Shown here piece after piece: positions 16,740 to 24,376 of a stretch of DNA of 30,281 bases (positions within the stretch are counted from its first letter, which is position 1; the number at the start of each line of letters is the position of its first letter). The notes beneath the pieces are model-generated. The model saw only the letters and a list, made by a program, of their open reading frames with translations. It was not told the origin of the DNA and ran no database searches. This DNA comes from HGM11368 sp051883395 (GTDB lineage Bacteria > Bacillota > Clostridia > Christensenellales > UBA3700). Both the position numbers and the translations under genes were made by a program. Location of the stretch: assembly GCA_051883395.1 (NCBI GenBank), contig JBJETQ010000010.1:1-30281 (forward strand). The letters are read 5' to 3'.

Positions 16740-17693
16740 TCAGTTTTTTATTGCCGACTCGACGGCGTATTTTTTTGCAAAGCCTATCGGATAGAGCGAA
16801 CGTTTGGAACGGCGCAGACCTTCCAGCCCCATATCTTCCTGTCTGTTGACTATTCTGCAATTTTCATAGTGCTTTTTTGCAAACATCTGACATAATGCAG
16901 GATAAACGCCGTTGTAAGCTATATCGCCCTTTTCGATATGCGTTATGCCCACTCCCGACGCAGTTATCTCTCCCATGCTGAAAGCAATAATTCTGCCGTC
17001 GTATTCGATGACGTCGGCAAAACAATGCGGACACACGCTCACTCTGCCAAGAGCCATCTTGACAAGTTTGTATTCATCGGCTTCGGCGTCGGAATATTCT
17101 TCGTCAAACGACTTGCTGTTCTGCCACCCTGTAATCAGCTGCATAACATTGTCGTAATCGTCGTCGCAATAACTTCTGAACACGTATCCTTTGCCGTCGA
17201 CGGAGTGGCTGTACGTTTCCACAAACTTTTTGACGTGGTTACGTTTTGCGTGATATTTTTTGCCTTCGAGATTGATAAGGTCTTGCGGAGAATACAGATA
17301 TTCGTCGTAGTCGTGATTGATGCTCCACTTGTATCTGTCTGCGTCGATAATATCGACGTATTCCTGCGGAGTGCTCATTACGTACAATTTGTTGCCTGTC
17401 TCGTTGCAATAATCGTCGAGAGCGTCGTAAGCGGACGGGATTTTGTCCAACGTAGTCAAAGGCGGCAGATAGACGTAACCGTCAACGCCGCTTTCGTCGT
17501 CAAAATATTCCGCATGCGGCACAAATCGCAGATAAATTACGTCCTTTTCGTAAGCTATCTGCATACTTTCAAAATTAAAAAATTTCCAGCCTTTGAGATA
17601 AAGTTGAGAATACTCGCTGCCGTTATACTCCGTTTTGGCGAGCATTTTGTCGATATTGCAAAAATCTTGCTCTTCTATTCTTCTAAAATGCAT
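16740..17693 (-). CDS. DUF2156 (phosphatidylglycerol lysyltransferase C-terminal-like) GNAT-fold protein
   Basis: 317 residues, no signal peptide or membrane helix. Segments typical of DUF2156/COG4866: INLEGKKYHAKRNHVKKFVET in the middle (about 165-186), VIEYDGRIIAFSMGEITASG, ITHIEKGDIAYNGVYPALCQMFAK and VNRQEDMGLEGLRRSKRSLYP at the end. The fold is a tandem GNAT-like acyltransferase related to the catalytic domain of MprF, but without the flippase domain; the substrate is not known. The ATG of MHFRRIEEQ is chosen because AAGGAA is 6 bases upstream; a GTG five codons further up precedes that ribosome site. Divergent from the PH-like gene, 44 bases apart. Confidence 0.88.
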   Translation of the reverse strand: MHFRRIEEQDFCNIDKMLAKTEYNGSEYSQLYLKGWKFFNFESMQIAYEKDVIYLRFVPHAEYFDDESGVDGYVYLPPLTTLDKIPSAYDALDDYCNETGNKLYVMSTPQEYVDIIDADRYKWSINHDYDEYLYSPQDLINLEGKKYHAKRNHVKKFVETYSHSVDGKGYVFRSYCDDDYDNVMQLITGWQNSKSFDEEYSDAEADEYKLVKMALGRVSVCPHCFADVIEYDGRIIAFSMGEITASGVGITHIEKGDIAYNGVYPALCQMFAKKHYENCRIVNRQEDMGLEGLRRSKRSLYPIGFAKKYAVESAIKN

Positions 17694-17701
17694 ATATTTC
17701 C

Positions 17702-17731
17702 TTGCCACGCAGGGCTTAAATTTGGTATAAT
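17702..17731 (+). promoter_or_regulatory. Extended -10 promoter for the PH-rdgB-yfcE-typA operon
   Basis: TTGCCA (17702-17707), 18-nt spacer, TATAAT (17726-17731) with TGG directly before it (extended -10). The ATG begins at 17738, only 6 bases after the -10, so transcription should start at or next to the start codon, giving a leaderless mRNA. No ribosome site precedes the ATG. Confidence 0.75.
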
Positions 17732-17737
17732 TCCGTT

Positions 17738-18238
17738 ATGAAAAACACATTCCGTTACAAAACCAATACGTGGATTGCCGTATCCGCTACGACTCTATCG
17801 ATTATACTACTGGTATGTGCAGTTGTCAACGTTCTACGACTTTGCGGAGTAAGAAATATGCAATCTTACAACTATACTCTCGACATAGTCGCAACGATAA
17901 TTTGCACGATTATGCCGATTATTATGCTGGGCATGGTTTTCGGCTCGGCATACACTCTCACCGACAAGGGCGTCAGGTGCAATATGGGCTTATTTTGTTA
18001 CACCGTCAGATACGAAGACATATTGCTTATGCGACAGGACAGCGACAAGACTATTCTGATATTGTACGTCAAAACCGACAAGAAGGGACAGGTGGTTGAC
18101 TCCAATAGCGGAATTCAAGCCAATATAATTCAAATCAACGTAGACAAAAAACACTTTGACGCTATCATTGAACGCATAAAATCTCACAACCACCGTGCTA
18201 TATATGAGATTTTGCCAATGGCAAAGGAGAAAAAATGA
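17738..18238 (+). CDS. Small membrane protein with bacterial PH-like domain
   Basis: 166 residues. Two membrane helices: about 11-35 (WIAVSATTLSIILLVCAVVNVL) and 48-70 (LDIVATIICTIMPIIMLGMVF). The remainder (about 71-150) is cytoplasmic and beta-rich, beginning YTLTDKGVRCNMGLFCYTVRYEDILLM, which resembles bacterial PH-like domains after paired helices. The function is unknown. The start coincides with the predicted transcription start. The stop overlaps the rdgB start (ATGA), so the two are translationally coupled and this membrane protein leads an operon of nucleotide-pool and translation-stress genes. Confidence 0.75.
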   Translation: MKNTFRYKTNTWIAVSATTLSIILLVCAVVNVLRLCGVRNMQSYNYTLDIVATIICTIMPIIMLGMVFGSAYTLTDKGVRCNMGLFCYTVRYEDILLMRQDSDKTILILYVKTDKKGQVVDSNSGIQANIIQINVDKKHFDAIIERIKSHNHRAIYEILPMAKEKK

Positions 18239-18822
18239 AAGCAGTTCTTGCGAGCAACAACGCTCATAAGTTGCAAGAAATAAGAGCCATATTGGGCGAT
18301 TGTTTCGAGCATATATATTCGCTCAAAGAAATGGGACTCGACATTGAAATAGAAGAAAACGGAAAGACCTTCGTTCAGAATGCAATCATCAAAGCCGATA
18401 CCGTTTGTCGAATGACGGGTCTCGTTGCCATTGCGGACGACAGCGGACTCGAAGTTGAAGCTTTGGGCGGTCAACCCGGCGTATATTCCGCCCGCTTTGC
18501 AGGTGAACCGTGCGACGACGACGCCAACAATGCCCTATTGCTCGACAAGCTGCACGAATCAGAAAAAACAAAGCCTGTCAATCGTAAGGCACGATTTGTT
18601 TCGGTAGTGGCAATCTGTTATCCCGACGGAAGCGGAAAATACGCTTCGGGCAGCGTGGACGGCAGTATTTTGGACGAATACCGTGGAGACAAGGGCTTTG
18701 GTTACGACCCGCTATTTTATTGCGACCAACTCTCCAAGACTTTTGCTCAGGCAACCATGGAAGAAAAAAATACCGTTTCTCACAGAGCGAGAGCCTTGCA
18801 AAAACTGAGAGAAATGTTATGA
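18235..18822 (+). CDS. rdgB: dITP/XTP pyrophosphatase (RdgB/HAM1)
   Basis: 195 residues. Hydrolyses dITP, XTP and ITP to monophosphates, keeping deaminated purines out of DNA and RNA. Family motifs: N-terminal LASNNAHKLQEIRAIL (SxNxxK), GLVAIADDSGLEVEALGGQPGVYSARFAG, and near the C-terminus DKGFGYDPLFYC with AQATMEEKNTVSHRARAL (the SHRxxA signature). Length is normal. The ATG overlaps the upstream stop as ATGA, and the stop overlaps the yfcE start in the same way, so translation is coupled on both sides. Confidence 0.97.
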   Translation: MKAVLASNNAHKLQEIRAILGDCFEHIYSLKEMGLDIEIEENGKTFVQNAIIKADTVCRMTGLVAIADDSGLEVEALGGQPGVYSARFAGEPCDDDANNALLLDKLHESEKTKPVNRKARFVSVVAICYPDGSGKYASGSVDGSILDEYRGDKGFGYDPLFYCDQLSKTFAQATMEEKNTVSHRARALQKLREML

Positions 18823-19277
18823 AAAATATAGTAATCATGTCTGACACTCACAACAGACTTCGCCCTACCGCCGACTTTTTTGAAATTTTGCAGGAATGCG
18901 ATTATATATTCCATCTGGGAGACGGCAGCAGCGACGTGGAGATGTTGCGTAGAGCCTTCGGCGACAAAGTATATGCCGTCAAAGGCAACTGCGACTACTC
19001 TGACCTGCCTTTGCAACTGATAATACAAGTAGAACAAGTCAGATTTTTGCTTACTCACGGACACAGTTACAGGGTAAAAACAGACCTGACAGATTTAAGC
19101 ACCGAATGTTCGATATCAGGTATCGACGTAGGTTTGTACGGACATACTCACAGAGCGGAAATAAGCGTCAACGGAAACGTTACGCTCATCAATCCGGGTT
19201 CTTTGGGATATGACAGAACGTATTGTTATCTGACGGTGATAGACAAAAAAGTATTGAGCAGAATCGTTCAACTCTGA
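18819..19277 (+). CDS. YfcE/MJ0936-type metallophosphoesterase
   Basis: 153 residues. Complete calcineurin-like phosphodiesterase with two-metal-site motifs: IVIMSDTHN (D9, H11), FHLGDGSSD, AVKGNCDY, LLTHGHSYRV and GLYGHTHRAE. It matches the small bacterial YfcE family, which hydrolyses model phosphodiesters; the natural substrate is unknown. In Bacillota the gene is commonly next to rdgB, as here (ATGA overlap). The longer in-frame reading starting at 18720 lies inside rdgB and is rejected. The TGAGGA over its stop codon acts as the ribosome site for typA. Confidence 0.93.
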   Translation: MKNIVIMSDTHNRLRPTADFFEILQECDYIFHLGDGSSDVEMLRRAFGDKVYAVKGNCDYSDLPLQLIIQVEQVRFLLTHGHSYRVKTDLTDLSTECSISGIDVGLYGHTHRAEISVNGNVTLINPGSLGYDRTYCYLTVIDKKVLSRIVQL

Positions 19278-19285
19278 GGATAAAT

Positions 19286-21103
19286 ATGATAAGAAACGAC
19301 GTAAGAAATATAGCAATAATCGCACACGTCGACCATGGCAAAACGACATTGGTCGACCAGTTGCTCAGACAAAATCACGTTTTTCGTACGGGAGAAGCCG
19401 TGGTTGAAAGAGTGATGGATAGCGGAGACATAGAGAGAGAAAGGGGTATTACAATACTTGCAAAAAACACCGCAGTATTTTACAACGGAGTAAAAATCAA
19501 CATAATCGACACCCCCGGACACGCCGACCTGGGCGGTGAAGTAGAAAGAATACTGTCAATGGTCGACGGCGTATTGCTGCTTGTCGACGCAGTAGAAGGC
19601 TGTATGCCGCAGACCCGTTACGTTCTCAAAAAAGCTCTCGGGCTTGGCAAAAAACCTATCGTAGTCATCAACAAGGTCGACCGTGGCGGAGACCCCGAAC
19701 AAGTTATTGACCAGGTGCTTGACCTGTTTATCGAATTGGGCGCAAACGACGAACAAATCGACTTCAAGACGATATTTGCGTCGGGTAAACAAGGCTGGGC
19801 AAGCGCAACGCTCGGCGAGCAAGGAACGGACATGCGTCCGCTGCTCGATATGATTCTCAGCGAAATCCCTGCGCCGCAGGGCGACAAGGAAGACGGCTTG
19901 CAGATGATAGTGTGCAATATCGATTATGACGAATATATCGGCAGAATCGGTATTGGCAGAGTCGTAAGGGGAAGTATTCACAGCGGCGGAAACGTTGCCG
20001 TGATTCACAACGACGGGAGCCATTACAATGCAAAGGTCGTCAAACTCTACCAGTTTGAAGGTCTCAAAAGAAAAGAATGTGAAGAAGGCTTTGTCGGCGA
20101 TATTGTGGCTGTAAGCGGAATCGAACAACTCAACATTGGCGAGACGATATGCGACAGCGAAAAAATCGAACAGTTGCCATTTGTCAATATAGACGAGCCT
20201 ACCCTGTCCATGATGTTTATGGTCAACGATTCTCCGTTTGCAGGTAAGGAAGGCAAATACGTAACCAGCCGTCATCTGAGAGCAAGACTTTTCAAAGAAG
20301 TAATGACCAACGTAAGTATGAGAGTGGAAGAAACCGACAGCGCAGACTGCTTTAAGGTTTACGGCAGGGGTGAATTGCACCTGTCCATTCTTATCGAAAA
20401 CATGCGCAGAGAAGGCTATGAATTTCAGGTATCACGCCCTAAGGTAATATTCAAGGAGATAGACGGCGTGCGTTGCGAGCCTGTCGAAAATCTGGTAGTA
20501 GAAGTACCCGACGACTACGTCGGAGTCGTTATGAACAAAATCGGCTCTCGCAAAGGCGAACTTGTCAACATGACGCCTGACGAGCGTGGCGGTACTAAAC
20601 TTGAATTCAAGATTCCGTCCCGTGGACTTATCGGCTATCGCAACGAAATGCTTACCGATACAAGGGGCTTTGGCGTGATGAATCACACTCTCGACGGATA
20701 CGAGCCTTATAAAGGTACGATTATCGAACGCAATCGTGGCTCGGTAGTTGCCTTTGAAGACGGCGTAACGACGGCATACGGATTGTTCAATGCGCAAGAA
20801 CGCTCTACCCTGTTTTTAGGTGCCGGCGAAAACGTCTACGGCGGTCAGGTGGTTGGCGTAAATTCACGAGAAGACGACCTTGTCGTCAACGTCTGCAAAA
20901 AGAAGCAACTCACCAACAACCGTGCCAGCGGCGCAGACGAAGCGCTGAAACTCATCACACCTACGTCGATGTCTCTTGAACAATGTCTGGAATTTATCGC
21001 TGACGACGAGCTGGTGGAAGTAACTCCGAAATCTATTCGTCTACGCAAAACCATTCTCAGCAAAGAGCTGAGAGCAAAACTTGCCGCCAAAAACAAGCAA
21101 TAG
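19286..21103 (+). CDS. typA: Ribosome-binding GTPase TypA/BipA
   Basis: 605 residues, a translational GTPase related to EF-G and LepA that supports 50S assembly and growth at low temperature or stress. G1 is AHVDHGKTTL (13-22); the switch region MDSGDIERERGITILAKNTAV, DTPGHADLGGEVERIL and NKVDRGG follow. The BipA-specific C-terminal domain is recognisable (GSRKGELVNMTPDERGGTKLEFKIPSRGLIGYRNEML and NNRASGADEALKL). The start is the ATG of MIRNDVRN with TGAGGA upstream; an earlier in-frame ATG lies within yfcE. Last protein gene of the operon; no clear hairpin terminator is seen before the tRNA promoter. Confidence 0.97.
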   Translation: MIRNDVRNIAIIAHVDHGKTTLVDQLLRQNHVFRTGEAVVERVMDSGDIERERGITILAKNTAVFYNGVKINIIDTPGHADLGGEVERILSMVDGVLLLVDAVEGCMPQTRYVLKKALGLGKKPIVVINKVDRGGDPEQVIDQVLDLFIELGANDEQIDFKTIFASGKQGWASATLGEQGTDMRPLLDMILSEIPAPQGDKEDGLQMIVCNIDYDEYIGRIGIGRVVRGSIHSGGNVAVIHNDGSHYNAKVVKLYQFEGLKRKECEEGFVGDIVAVSGIEQLNIGETICDSEKIEQLPFVNIDEPTLSMMFMVNDSPFAGKEGKYVTSRHLRARLFKEVMTNVSMRVEETDSADCFKVYGRGELHLSILIENMRREGYEFQVSRPKVIFKEIDGVRCEPVENLVVEVPDDYVGVVMNKIGSRKGELVNMTPDERGGTKLEFKIPSRGLIGYRNEMLTDTRGFGVMNHTLDGYEPYKGTIIERNRGSVVAFEDGVTTAYGLFNAQERSTLFLGAGENVYGGQVVGVNSREDDLVVNVCKKKQLTNNRASGADEALKLITPTSMSLEQCLEFIADDELVEVTPKSIRLRKTILSKELRAKLAAKNKQ

Positions 21104-21176
21104 TCTCATACTCCCACCCGTTGTCAGACATAATGTCGATAAAAAATAAAAATTGCAAAAACAGATTATATTTTTC

Positions 21177-21206
21177 TTGACATAACTCGGGTGGGTATGT
21201 TAAAAT
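21177..21206 (+). promoter_or_regulatory. Promoter of the nine-tRNA cluster
   Basis: TTGACA (21177-21182), 18-nt spacer, TAAAAT (21201-21206) with TGT directly before it (extended -10). The predicted start is about 17-20 nt before the first tRNA. Confidence 0.8.
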
Positions 21207-21229
21207 TGCTAAGCATTGAGAAATGATAT

Positions 21230-21303
21230 GCGGGTGTAGTTCAATGGTAGAATCCCAGCCTTCCAAGCTGGTCGCGTGGGTCCGATTCCCATCACCCGCT
21301 CCA
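21230..21303 (+). tRNA. tRNA-Gly (anticodon UCC)
   Basis: Acceptor GCGGGTG pairs with CACCCGC. Anticodon stem CCAGC/GCTGG with loop CTTCCAA gives TCC. The 3' CCA is encoded. Confidence 0.96.
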
Positions 21304-21316
21304 TTGTATAATATAT

Positions 21317-21393
<77 letters not shown>

Positions 21394-21400
21394 TAAATAT

Positions 21401-21478
21401 GGTGGGTATAGCTCAGTTGGCTAGAGCGCAAGATTGTGGCTCTTGAGGCCAAGGGTTCGACTCCCTTTACTCACCCCA
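21401..21478 (+). tRNA. tRNA-His (anticodon GUG)
   Basis: The extra G at position -1 needed by HisRS is encoded at 21401 opposite C73. Acceptor GTGGGTA/TACTCAC; anticodon stem CAAGA/TCTTG with loop TTGTGGC gives GTG. CCA encoded. Confidence 0.96.
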
Positions 21479-21487
21479 TTTATGTAT

Positions 21488-21562
21488 AGGGGTATCGCCA
21501 AGCGGTAAGGCACCAGACTTTGACTCTGGTATTCGTAGGTTCAAATCCTGCTACCCCTGCCA
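21488..21562 (+). tRNA. tRNA-Gln (anticodon UUG)
   Basis: Acceptor AGGGGTA/TACCCCT. Anticodon stem CCAGA/TCTGG, loop CTTTGAC gives TTG. CCA encoded. Confidence 0.95.
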
Positions 21563-21566
21563 CCGT

Positions 21567-21642
21567 TGGGGTGTCGCCAAATGGTTAAGGCACTGGACTC
21601 TGACTCCAGCATTTGAGGGTTCAAATCCTTCCACCCCAGCCA
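21567..21642 (+). tRNA. tRNA-Gln (anticodon CUG)
   Basis: Acceptor TGGGGTG/CACCCCA. Anticodon stem CTGGA/TCCAG, loop CTCTGAC gives CTG. CCA encoded. It follows the UUG isoacceptor by 4 bases. Confidence 0.95.
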
Positions 21643-21657
21643 TATTATACGGGGCAT

Positions 21658-21733
21658 GATCCATTAGCTCAGTCGGTAGAGCACATGACTTTTAATCATG
21701 GTGTCCCGAGTTCGAATCTCGGATGGATCACCA
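21658..21733 (+). tRNA. tRNA-Lys (anticodon UUU)
   Basis: Acceptor GATCCAT/ATGGATC. Anticodon stem CATGA/TCATG, loop CTTTTAA gives TTT. CCA encoded. Confidence 0.96.
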
Positions 21734-21746
21734 ACATTGCGCACAT

Positions 21747-21830
21747 GCGGGTGTGGCGGAATTGGCAGACGCGCTAGACTTAGGATCTAGTGTCAACGAC
21801 GTGGGAGTTCAAGTCTCTTCATCCGCACCA
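21747..21830 (+). tRNA. tRNA-Leu (anticodon UAG)
   Basis: Acceptor GCGGGTG/CATCCGC with a long type-II variable arm. Anticodon stem CTAGA/TCTAG, loop CTTAGGA gives TAG. CCA encoded. Confidence 0.95.
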
Positions 21831-21881
21831 CCGCAATACCCTGCCGGGGAAACCCGATTGGACAATAATCTTCAAAACTAT

Positions 21882-21957
<76 letters not shown>

Positions 21958-21960
21958 TAT

Positions 21961-22036
21961 GCACCTTTAGCTCAGTTGGTAGAGCAAATGACTCTTAATC
22001 ATTGGGTCCAGAGTTCGAGTCTCTGAAGGTGCACCA
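21961..22036 (+). tRNA. tRNA-Lys (anticodon CUU)
   Basis: Acceptor GCACCTT/AAGGTGC. Anticodon stem AATGA/TCATT, loop CTCTTAA gives CTT. CCA encoded. Last gene of the cluster and the boundary with the A/T-rich accessory island. Confidence 0.96.
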
Positions 22037-22041
22037 AACAA

Positions 22042-22080
22042 AACGCAAGTTGAACCAATGGTCGACTTGCGTTATTTTTG
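22042..22080 (+). terminator. Intrinsic terminator after the tRNA cluster
   Basis: AACGCAAGT (22042-22050) pairs with ACTTGCGTT (22065-22073), extended by two further pairs, then ATTTTTG. It lies 5 bases after the last tRNA. Confidence 0.8.
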
Positions 22081-22134
22081 CATTAAAAAAGTTTATTTCT
22101 ATATATATCATTTCACTTTTTTAATTTCTTTACA

Positions 22135-23253
22135 TTATTCGCCGTGCCTTTTATCGTGGCAAGCTTTGCAGAGCATAACACAATTATCTATCGTTGTGTG
22201 TCCGCCATCAACCCAACGTATTTTATGATGAGCTTCCATATCTTCAATTTCAAAATGCAAACCACAGTCGGCACATTTTTGATTTTGGAGTTCGTAAACT
22301 TGGCGTTTTTCTCTTTTATCAAACGCTCGAATACTTAAATGTTTTTCATTACGAGTAAGTATATATTCGTATACGCCATTTTGGTCACTGACATCATCGT
22401 CTTGCAAAAGCATTTTGATTTCTTTCTCTATTGCAACAGGGTCTAAATTATCGTCCTTATGAGCATTATACATCAATCCCCACGGCAATCCAGCCATAAG
22501 GCTTTTACGCTTATTAGTAAATGTTCTTTCAATCCATTCTATTACGTTCTTGAAATAGTTTATTATATCATTAGCATTATTATCGTGTTGGTGCAACGCC
22601 ATATAATCTTCTATATCTGCAAAACCATCTCTATCAGAAATCCACTTTAAAACTGTTTCAAGATATTGCTGACGAATAGGTGAACCTACCATATAATCGC
22701 TTGCCATATTATAAGCAGTGCAGTGAGGTTTAGAAAAAAATAACTTTGCCGCAGATAACCACGTTCCCGTATAAGAAGTGTTTAGTATTTCTTGCGCAGA
22801 CAAAACTTTACCTGCTATATTGATTATAGTAAACCACTCGTGAATTTCACTTGGCGTACCCTCACAAATATATATGTCAAGAGTATAATCAAAAAAGGCT
22901 TGCCTCTCAATTGGGTCAGTAACATTGAAAAAATATTTATGGTCAACGCTATATGTTTGATAATCATCAGCCGCATAACGACAAATTGATATGGTGCGCT
23001 GTTGACCATCCATAAGTTCATAATGGTCATCACCAACTTTTGACCAATACATTATATTTAAAGGGAACCCTTTTTTAACAGAGCGAATAACCTCATCACG
23101 CTCTTTGCCAGAGTACACATATTCTCTTTGATATGCTGGCCGTACGTCAAGTTTACCGCCATATGCAACAACGCCCTCTATACCATCTTCACCTTTTTCT
23201 TTATAACCATTTATCAATTCAGCAATAGTTATTTGTTTTCTTGTTATTTTCAT
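22135..23253 (-). CDS. DUF262-HNH nuclease-like protein (candidate restriction effector)
   Basis: 372 residues. The N-terminal DUF262 (GmrS/ParB-Srx-like) domain has RPAYQREYVYSGK (38-50) and the diagnostic DGQQR (82-86) in YELMDGQQRTISICRY; this motif supports NTP binding or hydrolysis in GmrSD and SspE proteins. The C-terminus (about 327-370) is a zinc-supported HNH nuclease: CADC (327-330), EAHHKIRWVDGG with H342/H343, N357 and CKAC-HDKRH. Known relatives usually carry DUF1524 instead of this classical HNH. It starts 8 bases after the methylase stop, with AAGG in front of the ATG, so the two are one transcript. Likely a nuclease guided or restrained by the methylase mark; that role is inference. 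Confidence 0.9.
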   Translation of the reverse strand: MKITRKQITIAELINGYKEKGEDGIEGVVAYGGKLDVRPAYQREYVYSGKERDEVIRSVKKGFPLNIMYWSKVGDDHYELMDGQQRTISICRYAADDYQTYSVDHKYFFNVTDPIERQAFFDYTLDIYICEGTPSEIHEWFTIINIAGKVLSAQEILNTSYTGTWLSAAKLFFSKPHCTAYNMASDYMVGSPIRQQYLETVLKWISDRDGFADIEDYMALHQHDNNANDIINYFKNVIEWIERTFTNKRKSLMAGLPWGLMYNAHKDDNLDPVAIEKEIKMLLQDDDVSDQNGVYEYILTRNEKHLSIRAFDKREKRQVYELQNQKCADCGLHFEIEDMEAHHKIRWVDGGHTTIDNCVMLCKACHDKRHGE

Positions 23254-23261
23254 ATCATACC

Positions 23262-24251
23262 TTATTGTCTTCTTCGTATTGCAATGCGTTTATATTTTGC
23301 TTTTCCATTTATTAAAGGTTTAGCTAAATCTAATTCGTTACTTTCCGAACCACCGTCAAATTTTCCCAAAATTTCAAATTGTTCCACACAATGGTTTGGT
23401 AAATAAGTTATTGGTACACCCATTATTCCAAAATAGTCGTCCGGTATTTCTCTATACTCTTTGCAGTCAATTGCATCGTAAGTTTCATATTTTGGATAAT
23501 CCATAGGATTGTAATGTTTGTATAAATCTAATGGTTGATGACGCTTATCAATATCTATATTCGTAAACCAGCATATGTTTCCCATACGCCGCCATTTCTG
23601 TCCACTATCATCTTGTTTAAAATCAGTATTTTTTTCAACATAATAATCAGGAACTTTAAACCAAAAATGACCGCTAGTATATCCCAACCAAAACTGATCA
23701 TTTTTAAAATAATGGAATATTTCCTTAAAGGTTACGTGATTTATATTTCCTAATACAAGAAATTTCTTACCACTTTCCAATACAAGTGGTAAATATTCTT
23801 TCATAAGTGAAAACGGTGGATTTGTAACAACAATATCGCATTCTTTTAAAAGTTCAACACATTCTTCGGAACGAAAATCACCATTCCCCTGTAAAGGCGT
23901 TTTTATATAATCAGGTACACCTATTTGTTCGCCACTATCGTGATTTATTATCTCAAATTTATAGCTTTGACCTTTTGATACATAATGAGTAGTAATAAGC
24001 TTTTTAATACCTAACCTATGAAAATTTAATTGAAAATACCGAAAGAAATTGCTTGTGTATCCTCCTAAATCATCACCTAAATGATCTATACCGTTCTCAC
24101 CAATAGCAGGGTCATCGGCATTACAAAAAATTATTTTTCCTTCAAAGTGTTTACGATAATGCCATAATTCATCTTCAATAGTAGATAATTGAGTATAAAA
24201 CTCGTCCGTTTTTCCTGCTCTTGACATTTGAAGATTGCTGTTAGTTGCCAT
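23262..24251 (-). CDS. EcoRI-type adenine-specific DNA methyltransferase
   Basis: 329 residues. Resembles the EcoRI modification methylase family (N6-adenine): the N-terminus GKTDEFYTQLSTIEDELWHY, an IFCNADDP SAM-site segment (41-48), and catalytic NPPF (144-147) in DIVVTNPPFSLMKEYLPLVL. The late segment ICWFTNIDIDKRH and the NYDAID-like YETYDAIDCKEY are also family-like. EcoRI itself pairs with an unrelated restriction enzyme; here the partner is a DUF262-HNH protein instead. AAGGAT lies upstream of the ATG, and a TTGACA/TATAAT promoter with an embedded operator lies at 24286-24315. Base use is richer in A/T than in the flanking core genes, suggesting transfer. The recognition sequence cannot be read from the protein. 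Confidence 0.92.
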   Translation of the reverse strand: MATNSNLQMSRAGKTDEFYTQLSTIEDELWHYRKHFEGKIIFCNADDPAIGENGIDHLGDDLGGYTSNFFRYFQLNFHRLGIKKLITTHYVSKGQSYKFEIINHDSGEQIGVPDYIKTPLQGNGDFRSEECVELLKECDIVVTNPPFSLMKEYLPLVLESGKKFLVLGNINHVTFKEIFHYFKNDQFWLGYTSGHFWFKVPDYYVEKNTDFKQDDSGQKWRRMGNICWFTNIDIDKRHQPLDLYKHYNPMDYPKYETYDAIDCKEYREIPDDYFGIMGVPITYLPNHCVEQFEILGKFDGGSESNELDLAKPLINGKAKYKRIAIRRRQ

Positions 24252-24285
24252 AAACTTATCCTTTATAAGTACAAATATATATTAA

Positions 24286-24315
24286 ATTATAATACAAATG
24301 TACACTATTTGTCAA
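24286..24315 (-). promoter_or_regulatory. Sigma-A promoter of the methylase-DUF262/HNH unit
   Basis: Minus strand perfect TTGACA (24310-24315), 18-nt spacer, perfect TATAAT (24286-24291). The spacer contains the inverted repeat at 24294-24312. Confidence 0.82.
24294..24312. promoter_or_regulatory. Candidate operator: ACAAAT-N7-ATTTGT inverted repeat
   Basis: Perfect 6-bp inverted repeat (24294-24299 and 24307-24312) around 7 bases. It fills the spacer of the methylase promoter and touches its -35. A half-site TACAAAT recurs at 24270-24276. Its position suggests repression of the methylase by the adjacent XRE protein. Inference from geometry; no binding data. Confidence 0.55.
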
Positions 24316-24350
24316 TACATATGTTTTTAATTTATTCCCCAAATGTAGCA

Positions 24351-24356
24351 TATAAT
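24351..24356 (+). promoter_or_regulatory. -10 box of the XRE regulator gene
   Basis: Perfect TATAAT 21 bases before the ATG at 24377, with AAAGGAG ribosome site between. No good -35 is visible 16-18 bases upstream (A/T-rich, TTAATT-like), so the promoter may be weak or need activation. Confidence 0.5.
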
Positions 24357-24376
24357 AACTACAAAAGGAGTGCATT

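Noticed and set aside
22135..23253. ParB-like partition protein instead of a defence protein
   Set aside because: The DGQQR motif is of DUF262 type and the C-terminus is a complete HNH nuclease; no partner ParA or centromere-like repeats are nearby.
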